Assembly (NCBI RefSeq): GCF_963678635.1
Contig: NC_087067.1
Coordinates: 51,454,233-51,514,232, forward strand
Direction: 5' to 3'
Length of the DNA: 60,000 nucleotides
DNA from: Symsagittifera roscoffensis
Taxonomy: Eukaryota > Xenacoelomorpha > Acoela > Convolutidae
In this document: positions 19,901 to 31,159 of the stretch, one piece after another
Position numbering within the stretch: the first letter of the stretch is position 1
How the letters are laid out: the number at the start of each line of letters is the position of its first letter
Translations under genes and position numbers: made by a program
The notes under the pieces: model-generated
Told to the model about the DNA's origin: nothing
Seen by the model: only the letters and a program-made list of their open reading frames with translations
Databases searched by the model: none

Positions 19901-22900
19901 CGAATCCCTGTCTGAATAGGTGTTCATTCTCGAGCTTTCTGACTTATCATCCGTCGAAGGTGTTGTGCTGGAGACTGCACGCTCCTCCAGATCATGTCCG
20001 TATTTCCTTCGCATCCATCTGAACTCCCCGGACAAAACTTTGTTCTCTAGGTCCTGTTTCTCATCAGGAATTTTCTCGTCTATCTCGGACTCCCCGGACA
20101 AATTTCCTTGTCCCGGGTGTTGATCTTGTGATCGCTGGTTTTTCTCCTTATCCTTCTCCCCGGACAAATAGTCTTGCAGCAGATTTTGTTTTACAACTCC
20201 ACCCTCTTTATCCCGGTCTACAAAGGTGACGGTTTTCTTTCGCTTGCTGCTCCCCTGTTCTTTCCGTCCGTAAGAAGTACTGGTTAAAATCTCTTGGGGT
20301 ATTGAGGATACTAGTTGCTGAACTATTGTCCTACAATCCCTCTTGTTCTCCTCGTGCTGTTGTCTGGACGGCATGATCTTCACTTTCTTACTGACTGTTA
20401 GCGATGCCACTGCTGCTGTCCACTCGGGGTCATCTCTGGTCACTTCTCTTTCTAACAATCCACCCAGCATCCGCATTACTTGTGGTGTGACTTGCACCGT
20501 TTTATCCAATAATGAGAGGCTGTTTATATTCATGCGAGAGAGTTCTTGCTGGACCAGGTTCGAGCGCAGCAACAAATCTAAGGGGACTGGATCCTCCTTG
20601 GACAGGATCTTTATCTCAGCTGCTTTCTCTACAGGTAACTCAGGATGCCCTGGAATTGGATGTCCAGACTTATCCAACCATCTCGTTAAGGGAAGCGCTT
20701 CATAAGTTTCTTTGTCCAGAAACGAGAATCCCTCCTTTACTTCCGCCTGATTGGCCTGCTTCTGCTCCAATCTTTCATAGAACTCAGTTTTCTTGCTGAG
20801 ACTGTCAGCATTCTGATGTTTATCACGCATCCTATGTTCGATTATCATATGGTAGCCATCCAATCTGACTATCCATCTACCAATATAACTCTGATCCATC
20901 GAGTAGGTCTTCAACCAGGATAACGCTCTGTTGTCCACGCGTAACTTGAAGGGAGCGCTCCCCAAGTATGCACGGTACTTCTCCACGAAGGTAACTACTG
21001 CAAACATTTCTGCTTTTGGTGCGCCATATTTCATCTCTGTGTCACTCAGGACCTTGCTGCCGTATGCAATGGGACGGAGAACTGTTCTTCCGTTCCATTC
21101 TTGCTCTTGATGCAAGATTCCTGAGATGGCCACCACCGATGCGTCCGTGTCAAGAACATACATGCCCTTTTCTGTAGGCATGCCTAGCACTGGCGCTTCG
21201 CACAGTTCCCGCTTTATGTTCTCGAAAGCAACTTGTGCTTCATCGTTCCATTCGAACTTCTTCCCTTTGTTGCGCATCAGCTTCTGCATCGGATACACTT
21301 TGTCCGCATATCCCTTAATGAATTCTCGGTAGTAATTGGCAAACCCTAGGAAGCTCATGAGCTGTGTGTCCGTTCTCGGAGCTTTCCATGTCAACACTGC
21401 TTCCACTGCGTCCGGATCTGGCCTCACACCATGCCTGTCCACCATTCTTCCCAGGTACTTGATCGAATCCCTAAGGATTTCACATTTCGATGGTTTGCAT
21501 TTCAAGCCTGCTCTTTTCATACATCCGAAGACCTCATCGAGCCGATCAATGTGATCCTCTAGGCTCGGTGTCGCTATGACTACGTCATCCACGTAGCACA
21601 TCAAGAGGTTCCCGTACTTTTTGGTCACTCCTGTCAAAGCCTGAGCCATCAGCCTTTGAAAAGTTGCTGTCGCATTGCACAAGCCGAAGGGCATCCTCTT
21701 CCACTGGTACAATCCCAATTCGCACGCGAATCCGGTTTTCTCTCTGTCCTTCTTTCGCAGAGGGACCTGCCAGAAGGCAGAACCCAAGTCCAGTGTGGTG
21801 AAGAACTTGGCATCACCAAGTTTAGATAGGCTCTCGTCTATTCGCGGTATCGGGTACGCATCTTTAATCGTTACCGCGTTCAAGTAACGAAAGTCGCAAC
21901 AAAATCTAAGCTGCCCCCCTTTCTTTTTCGCCATTACTACTCCGCAAGCCCATGGTGATTTCGAGGGTTCTATCATGTCGTATTCAAGCAACATTTCTAT
22001 TTCCGCTCGGCACGCTTCCGATTTATGTGGTGTCATTCGCCTTGCGCCTTCCCTATGGGGAACGGCGCCCTCTTCTAGTTCGATTTCGTGTTCGACGAAA
22101 TTACAGCAACCGATGTCCGCCTTATGTTTTGAAAATACTTCGGCGTTCCGATCTAGGAGGTCCCGCAATTTTTCAAAATCTCCCTCACCTATTTTTCCTT
22201 TTAAATGTTCTATTTCTGGCAAAACCGGTTTGTCAGAACCTAATTCATATGACGAGGGGCGTTCCGGAAAATTCGAGCAGCTTGATAAGCCGTCGTCCGT
22301 TTCGGATTTCATTGAAAACAATTTATGAATAGATTTTAATTCATTAATTCTCTTTAAGATTTTATCTTTATTTGCATGATAAGGACAGTCTTTCACACTA
22401 TATTTCTTCAAGTTTTGTGTCTCTTCATAGTCGGTCCTCATCGGCAATGCGTAACCAAGCTTCTTTCCACGCTGGATTGAAACCGTGGTGTCCAGTGTGT
22501 TCAACAACACACTGACACACAGTCCGTTTCGCGTTACCGAGAAGCTCCGGCCTAAAATCACCGAACTCTGACTATTTGGATTCGGTACTAAGCAAACCTG
22601 TTTACTATCACTTAACGAATTTAAATTTCTCATTCTAAAAATCGCTACTACAGCTTGTCCTGGTTGTAACTTTACTTTTCTATCCAAAAAAACTGGTACC
22701 TTATTTTCATCTGTTATTATCCTATTAATGGGTCTCTTAACATACTTTCGGTCCGGGTTTCTAATCCGTATTAGACCGTTGTTTAAGTCAATCATCACGT
22801 CAAAGTTCCTGACAAAATCTCTGCCCAAGATGAATTGGTCGGCGTCGTCCAGATTCTCTACCACCAGGAAGCTCATCCAAAGGTTCCGTCCTCCCATGTG

Positions 22901-25900
22901 AAGGACCGTCACCGGTGTTCTTCCGGCTACGTAGATAGCTCCTCGATTTGCAGCGGCTAGTCGGAGATTCGTAGGAATCAAATCTTCCCGCGTGAAGCCC
23001 ATTCTCTCCCAGGTTTTTATCGGCATCACACTCACCACCGCGCCTGTGTCCAGAAGCCCTGTGACTCCGATTTTTGTTCCGTTGGTGTCAAGCAGGTGTG
23101 CTGTCACATCTGCTTCATATCCAATATGTACCGCGTCTTGTTCCATCATGGCGTCATGGCCTATCCTGCGGACTTTGAGTTCCTCTTCACCCAAATAGAT
23201 CTGCCCCATTTGGTCATCATCTGTTGTTATGTAAGTCCTGGTGTAGATGCTGATTCCATCCACGTTCAGCATTATTTGATACGGCCCATAGACCTCCAAG
23301 TAGCGTCCATGAAGTTTCTTCATGCGAGGGCCACCCGTCGTTAGTAGTGCTCGCACAGCTCTCGACTCAGTGCGTGGCTCCACCTGCCTCAGATAATCTG
23401 CATATGTGTCCAAATGCATTAAAGTGAACTCTGATGGTTCACTCAAATTTCTTATTACCTGGTGTCCAGCCACTGAGATTATCGACTGTATCTTCTTTCC
23501 TTGCGGCGCCATGCCGAACCTCTTACCGGAGATCACTTTAAGTTTCATATCTAAACTGCTTGGTGTTTTCGTCTCCTCGAACTCCGTTGCTTCGAAGGTA
23601 TTCAGTTGCTCCTGAAGCTTTTCATTTTCCAGTTCAAGTTTCACTTTTTGTTCGATCTCTTTCGTCACCAGTTCCTGTTGTACTCTATTTAGAGCATCCT
23701 TTACGGCTGCCTTGTAATCGATCTTGAAGTCATCGGCCGCAGTTGCTGGTTCCGGTTCACATGCTTCTCCTGTTACCGCTTGCATTTTCTTTGCCGCCAG
23801 CTCTTGAGGTTTGTCCTTCCTGCGTGCCTCTGCTTCGTTTAAAAGTCGAGCCTTGCTTGCTTTCACTCCTGATAAAGCTTCTTCATGCCTTGGATGCTTG
23901 ATGTCTGCCACTGCATCCCAGAATTGTGGACAGTCTGATTTAAAATGACCTTCCAAGTTGCAAAAGAAACACCTCGGGCCGAATTTCGCAATTACTCCTC
24001 TCATGAAATCCTCATGTTCCAACTCTGACGCATCTTCGTCCTCGAGGCTAAAGCCTATTGCTTTCATGCCTTGTTTATAAGCTGGGCATGCTGACACATG
24101 ATGGTCTGTTGAACTACAATTAGCACAAGAGCGTCTCTTGTCCATATCGTCCCTCGGTTTGTACCAATTGTTCCCTTGGTTCGCTGGTCCGTTGTTAAAA
24201 TTGCCATAATTGTTCTTGTAATATCCAGATCTCGAAGGAGGTTTCAGCAATAGATACTCTTTCGATTTGAGTCTCAACTCCTCCGGTGTTGGCGCATTAG
24301 TTGATAGTGGTGTGTAATGCGTTGCTAGCATCGTACGAAGTTCATCGTTTTTCACACCATCGATGAATTTTGAGGCTACGGCCAGGTTCATCCTTCGATT
24401 TGACTCATCCGGTTGGCTGCGTCTTCTCAGCATTTCCAAATCATCGAGAAACTTGTCTATAGTTTCATCTTCCCGCTGCCTCCGTTTCTCGAAGCGCATC
24501 ATCGCCTGGTGCCCCTGCACCCCTGATCCGAAACGGTTTAATAAGATTTCGAAGATTTTCTCAGCAGTGTCACGTTGATACTGTTTCTTGGCCATGACAC
24601 AGTTCAGGGCTGTCCCTTCTAAGTTGCTGGTGAGCGCGCTGCATTCCTGTCTCTCAGACAAGTCTTCTTCCTCGAAATGCAGCTTCATTACCTCTATCCA
24701 GGTATCAATACAGCCATCAGATTCGTCTTTGTAGCATCTTGGTTTCTTAAAGACTCTTCTGGACTTTTCACTGCGTTCATTGGTTCTAGATAACCGCGTC
24801 AGGAATGTCTCCAAAGACCTGTTCAGGGGTTCAAATGCTGTGGCCATTGCCGTAGCATCCCTTGAGTGTCCCGCCTGAGTGTCCTCACACCTTGTCGAAG
24901 GCTCTGTGTGCGGTACATCCCTACAATCCGAATCACCATGAGCGTTTCCCGCTTGGCCCATGTGACTCCTCCTCGGGCTTGTATGCCCCATGTTGCCAGA
25001 ATCGCTTCTCCCGGTCGCATGTGTGCTTTGCGTTGGTCGTTCGTTCGAGGTTTGTCTGTTCCCCGTTGAACTTGCTCTACTGTTCGGGCCCCATGCTGTA
25101 TTACCCCTTGTGGCATAGCCTGATGAACTGCCCCTGCCTCTAGTGGATCCATTTGTCTTCCTCCTTTGATGTTCATTGAAGTTCACCCTCGGTTCCCTGC
25201 TGGGACCTCCCGAGTTCGGCTCTCCTTCTTTTGGTCCACTCTTGCTGCTTAGTAGCCCGTCCAACCTATCCATGATAGCCTGCGTTCGCCTCTCCATCAT
25301 CGCGTCTATCTTTGTGTCAAGAGACCCAAGAGACTGCTCTTGCTGAATTCTTAACTTCTCCATATCGGCTCTTAAGCGTAACTCCCTCTGTTCCGCTTCT
25401 CTTGTCATTCGCGACAAGTTCCTCGTCATATGTTCGTCCGTTCTTTCTTTCAAGCGTTTTTCGCTTCTGTCAACTTCTTGTCTGTTGCGGTTTATTTCTT
25501 CCCGCAGACTTTCTCTTTCAATGTGAACTGCTCTTTCTAGTTCACTCATCCTTATCGACATCTGTTCATTTTGTTCTCCTAAACTGCCCACTATGTTGTT
25601 TAAGGCTTCCTCTAGTGCTGCCCCGTTATCCATGAGTGGCGTCACTAGTGGTGGTGTAACTCTGTCGGTCCCAGGTAGCTTCGTGCTGGTCGAGATCCGG
25701 GCCTTGACTCTCTGTCTTGACGTCTTTTCATTATCTATTTCAGGATCCGCTAACGCGTTGCCAAGCCCTCTGGTTCTACTCTCTTCAGGTTGTGGCTCCG
25801 AACTTGTCCTAATCGCGAAGTCCTTCGACTGGCCCGGTGTGTTTGCCTCTTTGCTTATCGTTGTCACTACACCAAATTTATCCATGGTTCCAGTCTCTCT

Positions 25901-26527
25901 TCCGACGTGTGCCTCACTCTCCTGGATCGAACTATTGAGACTGACTTGAGATCGAAAGTCCCCTTGCTCCTCTTCATCCTCTTCCTCCTGGGACTCCCCA
26001 TCGTTTCCTGCTCCTCCTCCCATGCTGAATGGAAAGATGTTTCCGAAGGTGTTCTTCATTCTTTCTGAGAATGATGATGACGTTGTTTGTTTCCCCGTTC
26101 CGCCTGCCATCATAGTGTTGTCTGTCGGAGATCTTCTAGTCGCCGTTACTTCAGTTGAGATGTCGGACAGTTCCGACATCTCCTCTCGATCCAACGTCCC
26201 GGTGGAAGTGGCAAAATCATGGCCTTGTTCTACCGGAGTAGATTCACTCGCCAGCCTTCTGCCTCTCCCTTACAGTCCATTCACTCCCTGGTTGTCGTTC
26301 ATGGTATGGTCCGTATTGACCTCCACTTCTAACAGTTCTCTTCGCTCTTCTGAGGTCTTTTGACTTCTCGTTTCAACCATTCTGCCTGAAACCGTCCCCT
26401 TTTTATCGGACCGGGTTCGCTTGATCCAATCCACAAAAGGATCGGTCATCGTTTTTCTTTGCTTTTCAGGTATGAATTTCCTAGAGCTATTACCTCGTTT
26501 TGGTATCCTTGACTTGTCTAAACTCAT
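16925..26527 (-). CDS. ORF1 Gag-Pol polyprotein, interrupted by one in-frame TAA
   Basis: One frame of 3200 codons runs from ATG at 26527 to 16925 with a single in-frame TAA at 26270-26272 (codon 86). The uninterrupted part begins after that stop; its first ATG is at 26179. Gag: acidic and Ser-rich N-terminus, long charged coiled coil (about 25610-25250), RG/SG-rich linker, capsid-like helical region (about 24760-24350), then two CX2CX4HX4C zinc knuckles (24086-24127 and 23930-23971). Protease: LLDTGA (23039-23050) with a later FILGRDF. RT: LDLGSAFWQ, MPFGLCNA and YVDD (21584-21595). RNase H: VLDTDAS and following acidic residues (about 21160-20790). Integrase: CLSC zinc motif (19163-19174), catalytic Asp (19079-19081), Asp in QSDNG (18902-18904) and Glu in VERQN (18794-18796), then WRGPF (about 18370), a GPY/F module. 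An unusual linker of about 450 residues separates RNase H and integrase. The C-terminal about 150 residues (17400-16928) look like a macro domain. All core catalytic motifs are intact. Confidence 0.93.
16928..17400 (-). other. macro-domain-like C-terminal region of Pol
   Basis: The last about 155 residues of ORF1 show IILTDSDFIL, then CAVAITADMSFRTALAADF, then QRPGIGGVAALP, then KYLCFLVTRATEKQHV, LSLTRLRDFLVEMDVKELSLPVYDPNRGRL and a final strand. This follows the strand-helix order of macro (ADP-ribose-binding) domains: start of a basic strand, the A-hxhD-hxxGhA helix, G-x-h loop, YhhxLVTK strand and hxxPxhGxG-like loop. The canonical Gly-rich loop is weak (VYDPNRGRL), so binding or hydrolase activity is uncertain. 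Confidence 0.5.
17535..17550 (-). other. internal PPT-like motif 1 (frame F-V-R-G-V)
   Basis: The sense sequence TTTTTGTCCGGGGAGT repeats the core of the element's 3' polypurine tract (TGTCCGGGGAGT). Here it is read as Phe-Val-Arg-Gly-Val, a different frame from the three copies near 20.1 kb, so the identity is at nucleotide level. A T-run precedes it, like the U-box of many polypurine tracts. Confidence 0.55.
20023..20169 (-). other. three internal PPT-like motifs in the RNase H-integrase linker
   Basis: TTGTCCGGGGAGT occurs at about 20023-20037 and 20089-20105, and TTTGTCCGGGGAGA at 20155-20169, about 66 nt apart each. All are read as Leu-Ser-Gly-Glu. The core equals that of the 3' polypurine tract at 6748-6760. 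Each has a T-rich 5' side. A role as extra plus-strand primers is an inference. Confidence 0.6.
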
Positions 26528-27310
26528 TCTTTATTTGTCACTTTCCTATGCCTACTCTTGACTCAATTGTTAGAGACCTTATAGTTTTATTAACAATAAT
26601 AATGACACAACACAATAAATTTCACCAGATTCTATTAAATAGTGACCACGAATCCCTGTATGTTGTCAGAGTACAGTTTGTATAAAATTTATTCACACTA
26701 GCCGATTATCGGTCCAAAGATCTGGAAACTAGCACAATATGATGTTATCAGTCAATTTAAAAGATAGTGTACTCACTACCCAATCAAGCACAGTTTAGGT
26801 TGATTTAAAATCAAAAAACAAAAAAAATATATATTGACACAATATGAATGTATATATATAAAAAAAACGTATGTGTCTTGTACTCTTAGTCGGTCGCAGT
26901 ACAATAGTCGAACCTGTCTTTTAAAGAAAAAGCTTTCCCTGCTTGGTGCTGCACCAAACAGACAAAACTTTGAAGGCAGTTATTTTCTCAAGTCGGCGTC
27001 TATTGCACCCACCGAGTATTGTGTTACCTATCTGCCTTCGGACTGCCCGAGCTAGACCTACTAAAATCCTCAGGGCAGTCATTTTTCCCAAAAACGTATT
27101 ATGTTTCAATCCACACCAATGAGTCACGCTCTTTCTAATTTAGACTTAGTGTCGCGAATATCCGAGTTCGGACCTGTTTTGTATTAGTCTGGTTCTTTTT
27201 GAGAGGCAAGTTACCAGTGCAGTCACTGATACCTAGCCTGTTTATTAATAACCTAATACCTCTCGCTTTTTGGTCTTTCTTTCGTTTACCTAAGTCCTTA
27301 ATAAAATAAT

Positions 27311-28945
27311 ACCCCTCCGGATTGGCACAAATAAGACCCTTCCGGACTGTCAGAATATGGACCCCTCCGGATTGGGACCCCTCCGAGTTAGTTAATAGTA
27401 GACCCCTCCGGATTTGGACCCCTCCGAATTAGCAACTATAAGACTCCTCCGGATTCGGACCCCTCCGGTTTCGTGGAAAGTAGACCCCTCCGGATTCGGA
27501 GCCCTTAGCTCTGTCAAAGTAGCTTTTCGTAGTTTTCTTAATTTCAGCTTATACCCCTCCGGATACGTTCTGCGTTGCTCTTATGCTGTTTGAATTAACT
27601 GGGAAGGGTATAGGATCCTTTCCTAGACCCCTCCGGATTGAAGTTAAGGCACTTATTTGACAATTCACACTAACGGTGAAGGGTCTTATCACTTGCCTAA
27701 TTTCGACTCTATTATGGTTGTCTTGTGCCTTCAGCCCTCCCTTTTTGTCTAGAACTGTCCTAAGTTACTTAGTTCAATCGCTATCAACTTTTGGTAGGGG
27801 TATAAGGGTTTTTCAGAAAAATTTATAAAACGTGAAGGGTGTACCCCTCCGGATTTGTGTAATTTGCTAAAAACAATCTCAAAAAATTTTCTCTCTCGCT
27901 TTTCCGAAAAATTTCTGATCCTATTAGTAAGCTCAGCTAATTTCTGATCTATTGGTACCAAGATCAACTCGATATGATCAGTAGTTCCAAAGTTATTAAC
28001 CAAAACGTCTTTTTTCCGAACTCAAAAAATTTTCTCTCTTATAGGTTCCGCCTAACTTTTTCCGCAAATCTGGTCCTTTCGACCTAAAAACTATTGATCT
28101 GAGCTCAGAAGGCCTATACTCTTCTAGTTCAATGCAAAAGACCCGATCTAAAACGCTATTGTAGAGAAAATTTGCGAAAAACTATGCTACCTGGACCCCT
28201 CCGGATTGATGAATCCACCAAATCAAACACGTTATGTTCGATTTCTCTGCAACCCGGAAGGCTTTCGGGTAGCGGATTTTAAGACTTGTAGATTCACTAG
28301 TGGACGTTGTCCAAACAACTATTTTTACTGTCCTGACTCAAAAATTTCAAAAAATTTTCTGATTTTTTAGCGTTTCTTACTATCAAAAATGGGAAAATTT
28401 GGTTTTTGTACCAACTAGTTCCAACCACTTCCGAACTAAAGTTAACCGGTTCTGCTGATTACAGTAGTGCAGTTACGATGTAACACACTAACTTAGCGCT
28501 TTTTTCCGTTTCAAAAAATATCGATATCTCAAAAATCGCGACTTGTGGGGGAATCAAAATATCGCAATTTTGACCCTAAAAACCGGTCAGTTCTCGTTGT
28601 TTTTGTCTGAAAATCGATATAAGACTATTAATATAGGCTATATAAGTAATAATATTAGGAATACTATACCCCTCCGGGTTTGTTTAATCTCCGAATTAAG
28701 GTGCTTAACTCGGATATTCGCAGTTCGGTGAAGGGTCACTACAGTGCAGCACTGTCGAGCCCCCCACAGATTACTATCCTACTTTTTGTACCAAAAGGGA
28801 TACAAAACTTGTTAACGATACCCAACAGTCGATTGTAGTTGTCGTTGAGCCTCTTCCTGTTGTTCCCTGTACTGCTTGCCGGATCGGTCTTCACCCCGGA
28901 CCCTTCCGAATTGAGCGCAAATCAGCTGACCCTTCCGGATTGGGC
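27311..28945 (-). repeat. dispersed leader motif, sense AATCCGGAGGGGT, about 17 copies
   Basis: On the plus strand ACCCCTCCGGATT or close variants begin at about 27311, 27336, 27361, 27376, 27402, 27418, 27443, 27459, 27484, 27553, 27627, 27843, 28194, 28671, 28899 and 28929, densest between 27311 and 27640. One more copy is in each LTR (6289-6303). The sense core TCCGG followed by purines resembles the TCCGGGGAG core of the polypurine tract. CGGTGAAGGGT (27673 and 28729) is also complementary to ACCCTTCACCG in the LTR (6371-6381). Confidence 0.7.
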
Positions 28946-29473
28946 GCAATTTATTGTTAACGTGCTTAAATGCTCAAATAACCCTACAGTACAAGCCTCA
29001 CAAACGGGTCACAAAATTGATCGTAACGATCCTGACTGATATAAATGCCTGTAACAACAATATATCTATCAACAACAAACGGGGGGGTTGAATCACATCT
29101 TGTCTGGGGGGATGATTTCTACTGATTTTTTTACTTTTTTTACTGTTTTTGGTTTTTTCGGTTATTTTTTATGTTTTTTGTTTTTCTTGGGTACTATACT
29201 ACTTTTTGTTTGGTTTTGCTTATATCTTTAAGTGTTTTTGGTCACAAACCACTCAGGGGATGAGGAGACGGCCGATCCCCCCACCCTTCCTGGTTCGTGA
29301 ATTTTCGGTCTTAACTAGGTTAAAAAACTATTCACGGCAATTCGGAAGGCCTCCGCGTTCCGAACTACCCTTCCGCCCCGGCGGTTTAGGCCTATTAAGG
29401 GCGTTAATGTGAGCATCCGCTCGGCGCGGAGTGCTCGTTAACGGTTCTGCCGGTCATGATGTTAAAAAAGAAT

Positions 29474-29490
29474 AACACCCAGGAGCGCCA
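29474..29490 (-). other. candidate primer-binding site (tRNA-Asn-like)
   Basis: In sense direction TGGCGCTCCTGGGTGTT lies 12 nt after the 5' LTR. It begins with TGG, the complement of tRNA CCA. Its complement (CACCCAGGAGCGCCA) differs by a two-base swap from the common metazoan tRNA-Asn 3' end (CACCCAGGGACGCCA). The 12-nt offset is larger than usual, so this is tentative. Confidence 0.45.
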
Positions 29491-29502
29491 TAAAAACATA
29501 CA

Positions 29503-30422
29503 TGTAACATTCGCCCGGAAGATACATATCGACGGATAACAAAACTAAGTCTTAAGACGACTGGCTAGCGTCTAAACAGAGCTTTGCATGTTTTTCACCG
29601 TCTCTACCAAGCCAGTACTTTTCGGTGGTCTTTCTTACATCAGGCTGACAAAAACGTTACTGTTCTCCGGCTTCGACCAGAACGCTCAAATTAACTGAAT
29701 TACATGCAAAGTTAGTGAGCTCATGGCTGGGTCTCAGTATCCCCAGACCACGAGGTCACTCCTAAAAACAGGGCTACTACTTATCATATTACTATTGTTT
29801 TTGTTCAGTAGATAAAAATCATCATCTCCATCGAAGATGGATCAACCCTTTCCCCCAACTCCTAGCACCTCATCCTTGTCAAAACTAATCAAAATATCAG
29901 TTAAATTCAAGTCAGGACATGACAGGATGCTAAAATTCAATACAAGTTCATAAAAGTTCCCGTCCCGAGACCCTTCCGGATTCTTGAATCCGGCGAATCA
30001 AGCTCCTTAACCTCAGGTTCACGCTAACTCGGAGGGCTGGTTTTTACCCTTCACCGTTGTTCGCAACGGCCTTGCAACTATTGTAACAGCACAATAGTTG
30101 CAACTCGGAACGTCCTCTGCTGTTCGGTAGTTCGTTGTTGTTTTTTAGTCTCGATTTTCGTACTGTTCGTAATCGCAGATAAAGTTGTTCTCTTTCTTTC
30201 TGCTATTTTAGCTAAAATGGCCGTCTCTGACGTTTCTCAGAAATATGACGTCATAATTCGAATTTTTAAAAATTAGAATTCCAGAATCTTCTAGCCTTCA
30301 CCGTTTGGCTAATCGTTCAAATAATGTCCTTATCCGTTCTAAATCGCCAATTCGGAAGGCTTGCTGCTAAAATACCGAATTCTGCAGAGACTGCATTTTG
30401 GCCATTCTGGTCGAATGTCACA
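29503..30422 (-). repeat. 5' LTR of the giant gypsy element
   Basis: 920 bp, matching the 3' LTR except for two substitutions I found. It has the same terminal inverted repeat and the hairpin cluster at 29976-30103. It should contain the promoter; no TATA box can be assigned with confidence. It lies inside the first unit of the tandem duplication. Confidence 0.95.
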
Positions 30423-31159
30423 CTTTCTGGGGTGAACTCGTACTGGCTTGAGGAGTTTGGTGGTGCGCCGTTGGACCTGCTGAGCTCGGGTGATTGTTCC
30501 TTGCTTTCGATTTCTATAGAACAAAATTAAAATTTTAAGTTTATTTAACTGTATTTGTTGATATATAAAATTTCCATTAACCGCTTATTATGGGTTAGTT
30601 CAGTCCCCTATAGTCCATTCAAAATCCCTTTTTTACCCTTACTGCTGTTTTTTGAGATTTTTTACTAAGTTGACACTATTCAAACGGCCAGAGTCAAAAA
30701 TTAGCATCATCTGGTATAGAGGATGGAAAATTAACCGACGACCACAAGGTTGTACTCAGGAACCTCAAAACTTTCTGAAATCAAAACAAACTTGCGGCCT
30801 GGGATTGAACAAGGAAAAGCGCGAAATTTATTTTTCGGGACCGACGAGTACAGAAAACAATTCATTTATAACTCAATTTCGAAAAATATGCCCACTAAAA
30901 TATTAACAAAAGAAGAACTTTTTATAATAGGATCACAATTGGCGAACTTGTCGAAAAGAATTGCTCGACGAAAAAATAAAAGAGCTTGATAAAATCTCTG
31001 TGTCATTTACGAACAAGACGCTCATAATGAATTTTACATTCTGAAAATTTGTTTTAGCATATCAAAACTCCTATATTTCTCTGCGTAGCCTTTGTTTTTT
31101 GCAAACTAATTTTTTGGAACGCTTAGGCAAATTACTAAGACACACGTTAAGCATTGTGA
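30423..31159. other. flank of the 5' LTR
   Basis: Bases 30423-30527 are a GC-richer piece I cannot identify. From about 30528 onward the sequence matches 52260 leftwards in inverted orientation, so this is the outer edge of an older repeat. Short ORFs here are not convincing. The same sequence is at 37409-38145. Confidence 0.5.

Larger units (their letters stand above)
26528..29502 (-). other. long leader (5' UTR) of the gypsy element
   Basis: About 3 kb lies between the 5' LTR and the first Gag ATG. No long ORF is seen. It carries about 17 copies of a short motif (listed separately) and a few copies of AAAAAATTTTCTCTC (about 27885, 28027, 28345). The part from 27951 onward was copied in the tandem duplication. 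Such leaders usually hold packaging and translation signals; none can be assigned here. Confidence 0.7.
5828..30422 (-). mobile_element. giant Ty3/gypsy LTR retrotransposon, about 24.6 kb, three long ORFs
   Basis: Two 920-bp direct repeats beginning TGTGACATTCG and ending CGAATGTTACA (sense) flank it. Sense order is 5' LTR (30422-29503), possible PBS, about 3-kb leader, ORF1 Gag-Pol (26527-16925), ORF2 SGNH protein (16518-12448), ORF3 (12460-7568), 3' UTR, PPT and 3' LTR (6747-5828). Pol order PR-RT-RNaseH-IN with YVDD and a GPF motif after integrase is that of Ty3/gypsy. Typical elements of this group are 5-10 kb; the excess here is the leader, the pol linkers, the C-terminal extension and two accessory ORFs of 1356 and 1630 aa. 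LTRs differ at two positions I could find (5880 C/G, 6489 A/C relative to the right copy), so the insertion is young. No perfect 4-6 bp target duplication is visible: the left flank ends GGCTT and the right flank begins CTTTC. Confidence 0.93.

Noticed and set aside
28839-29412. Small plus-strand ORFs in the leader, including a hydrophobic 87-codon frame, repeated at 35825-36398
   Set aside because: Antisense to the element and repeated only because of the tandem duplication; no family likeness.
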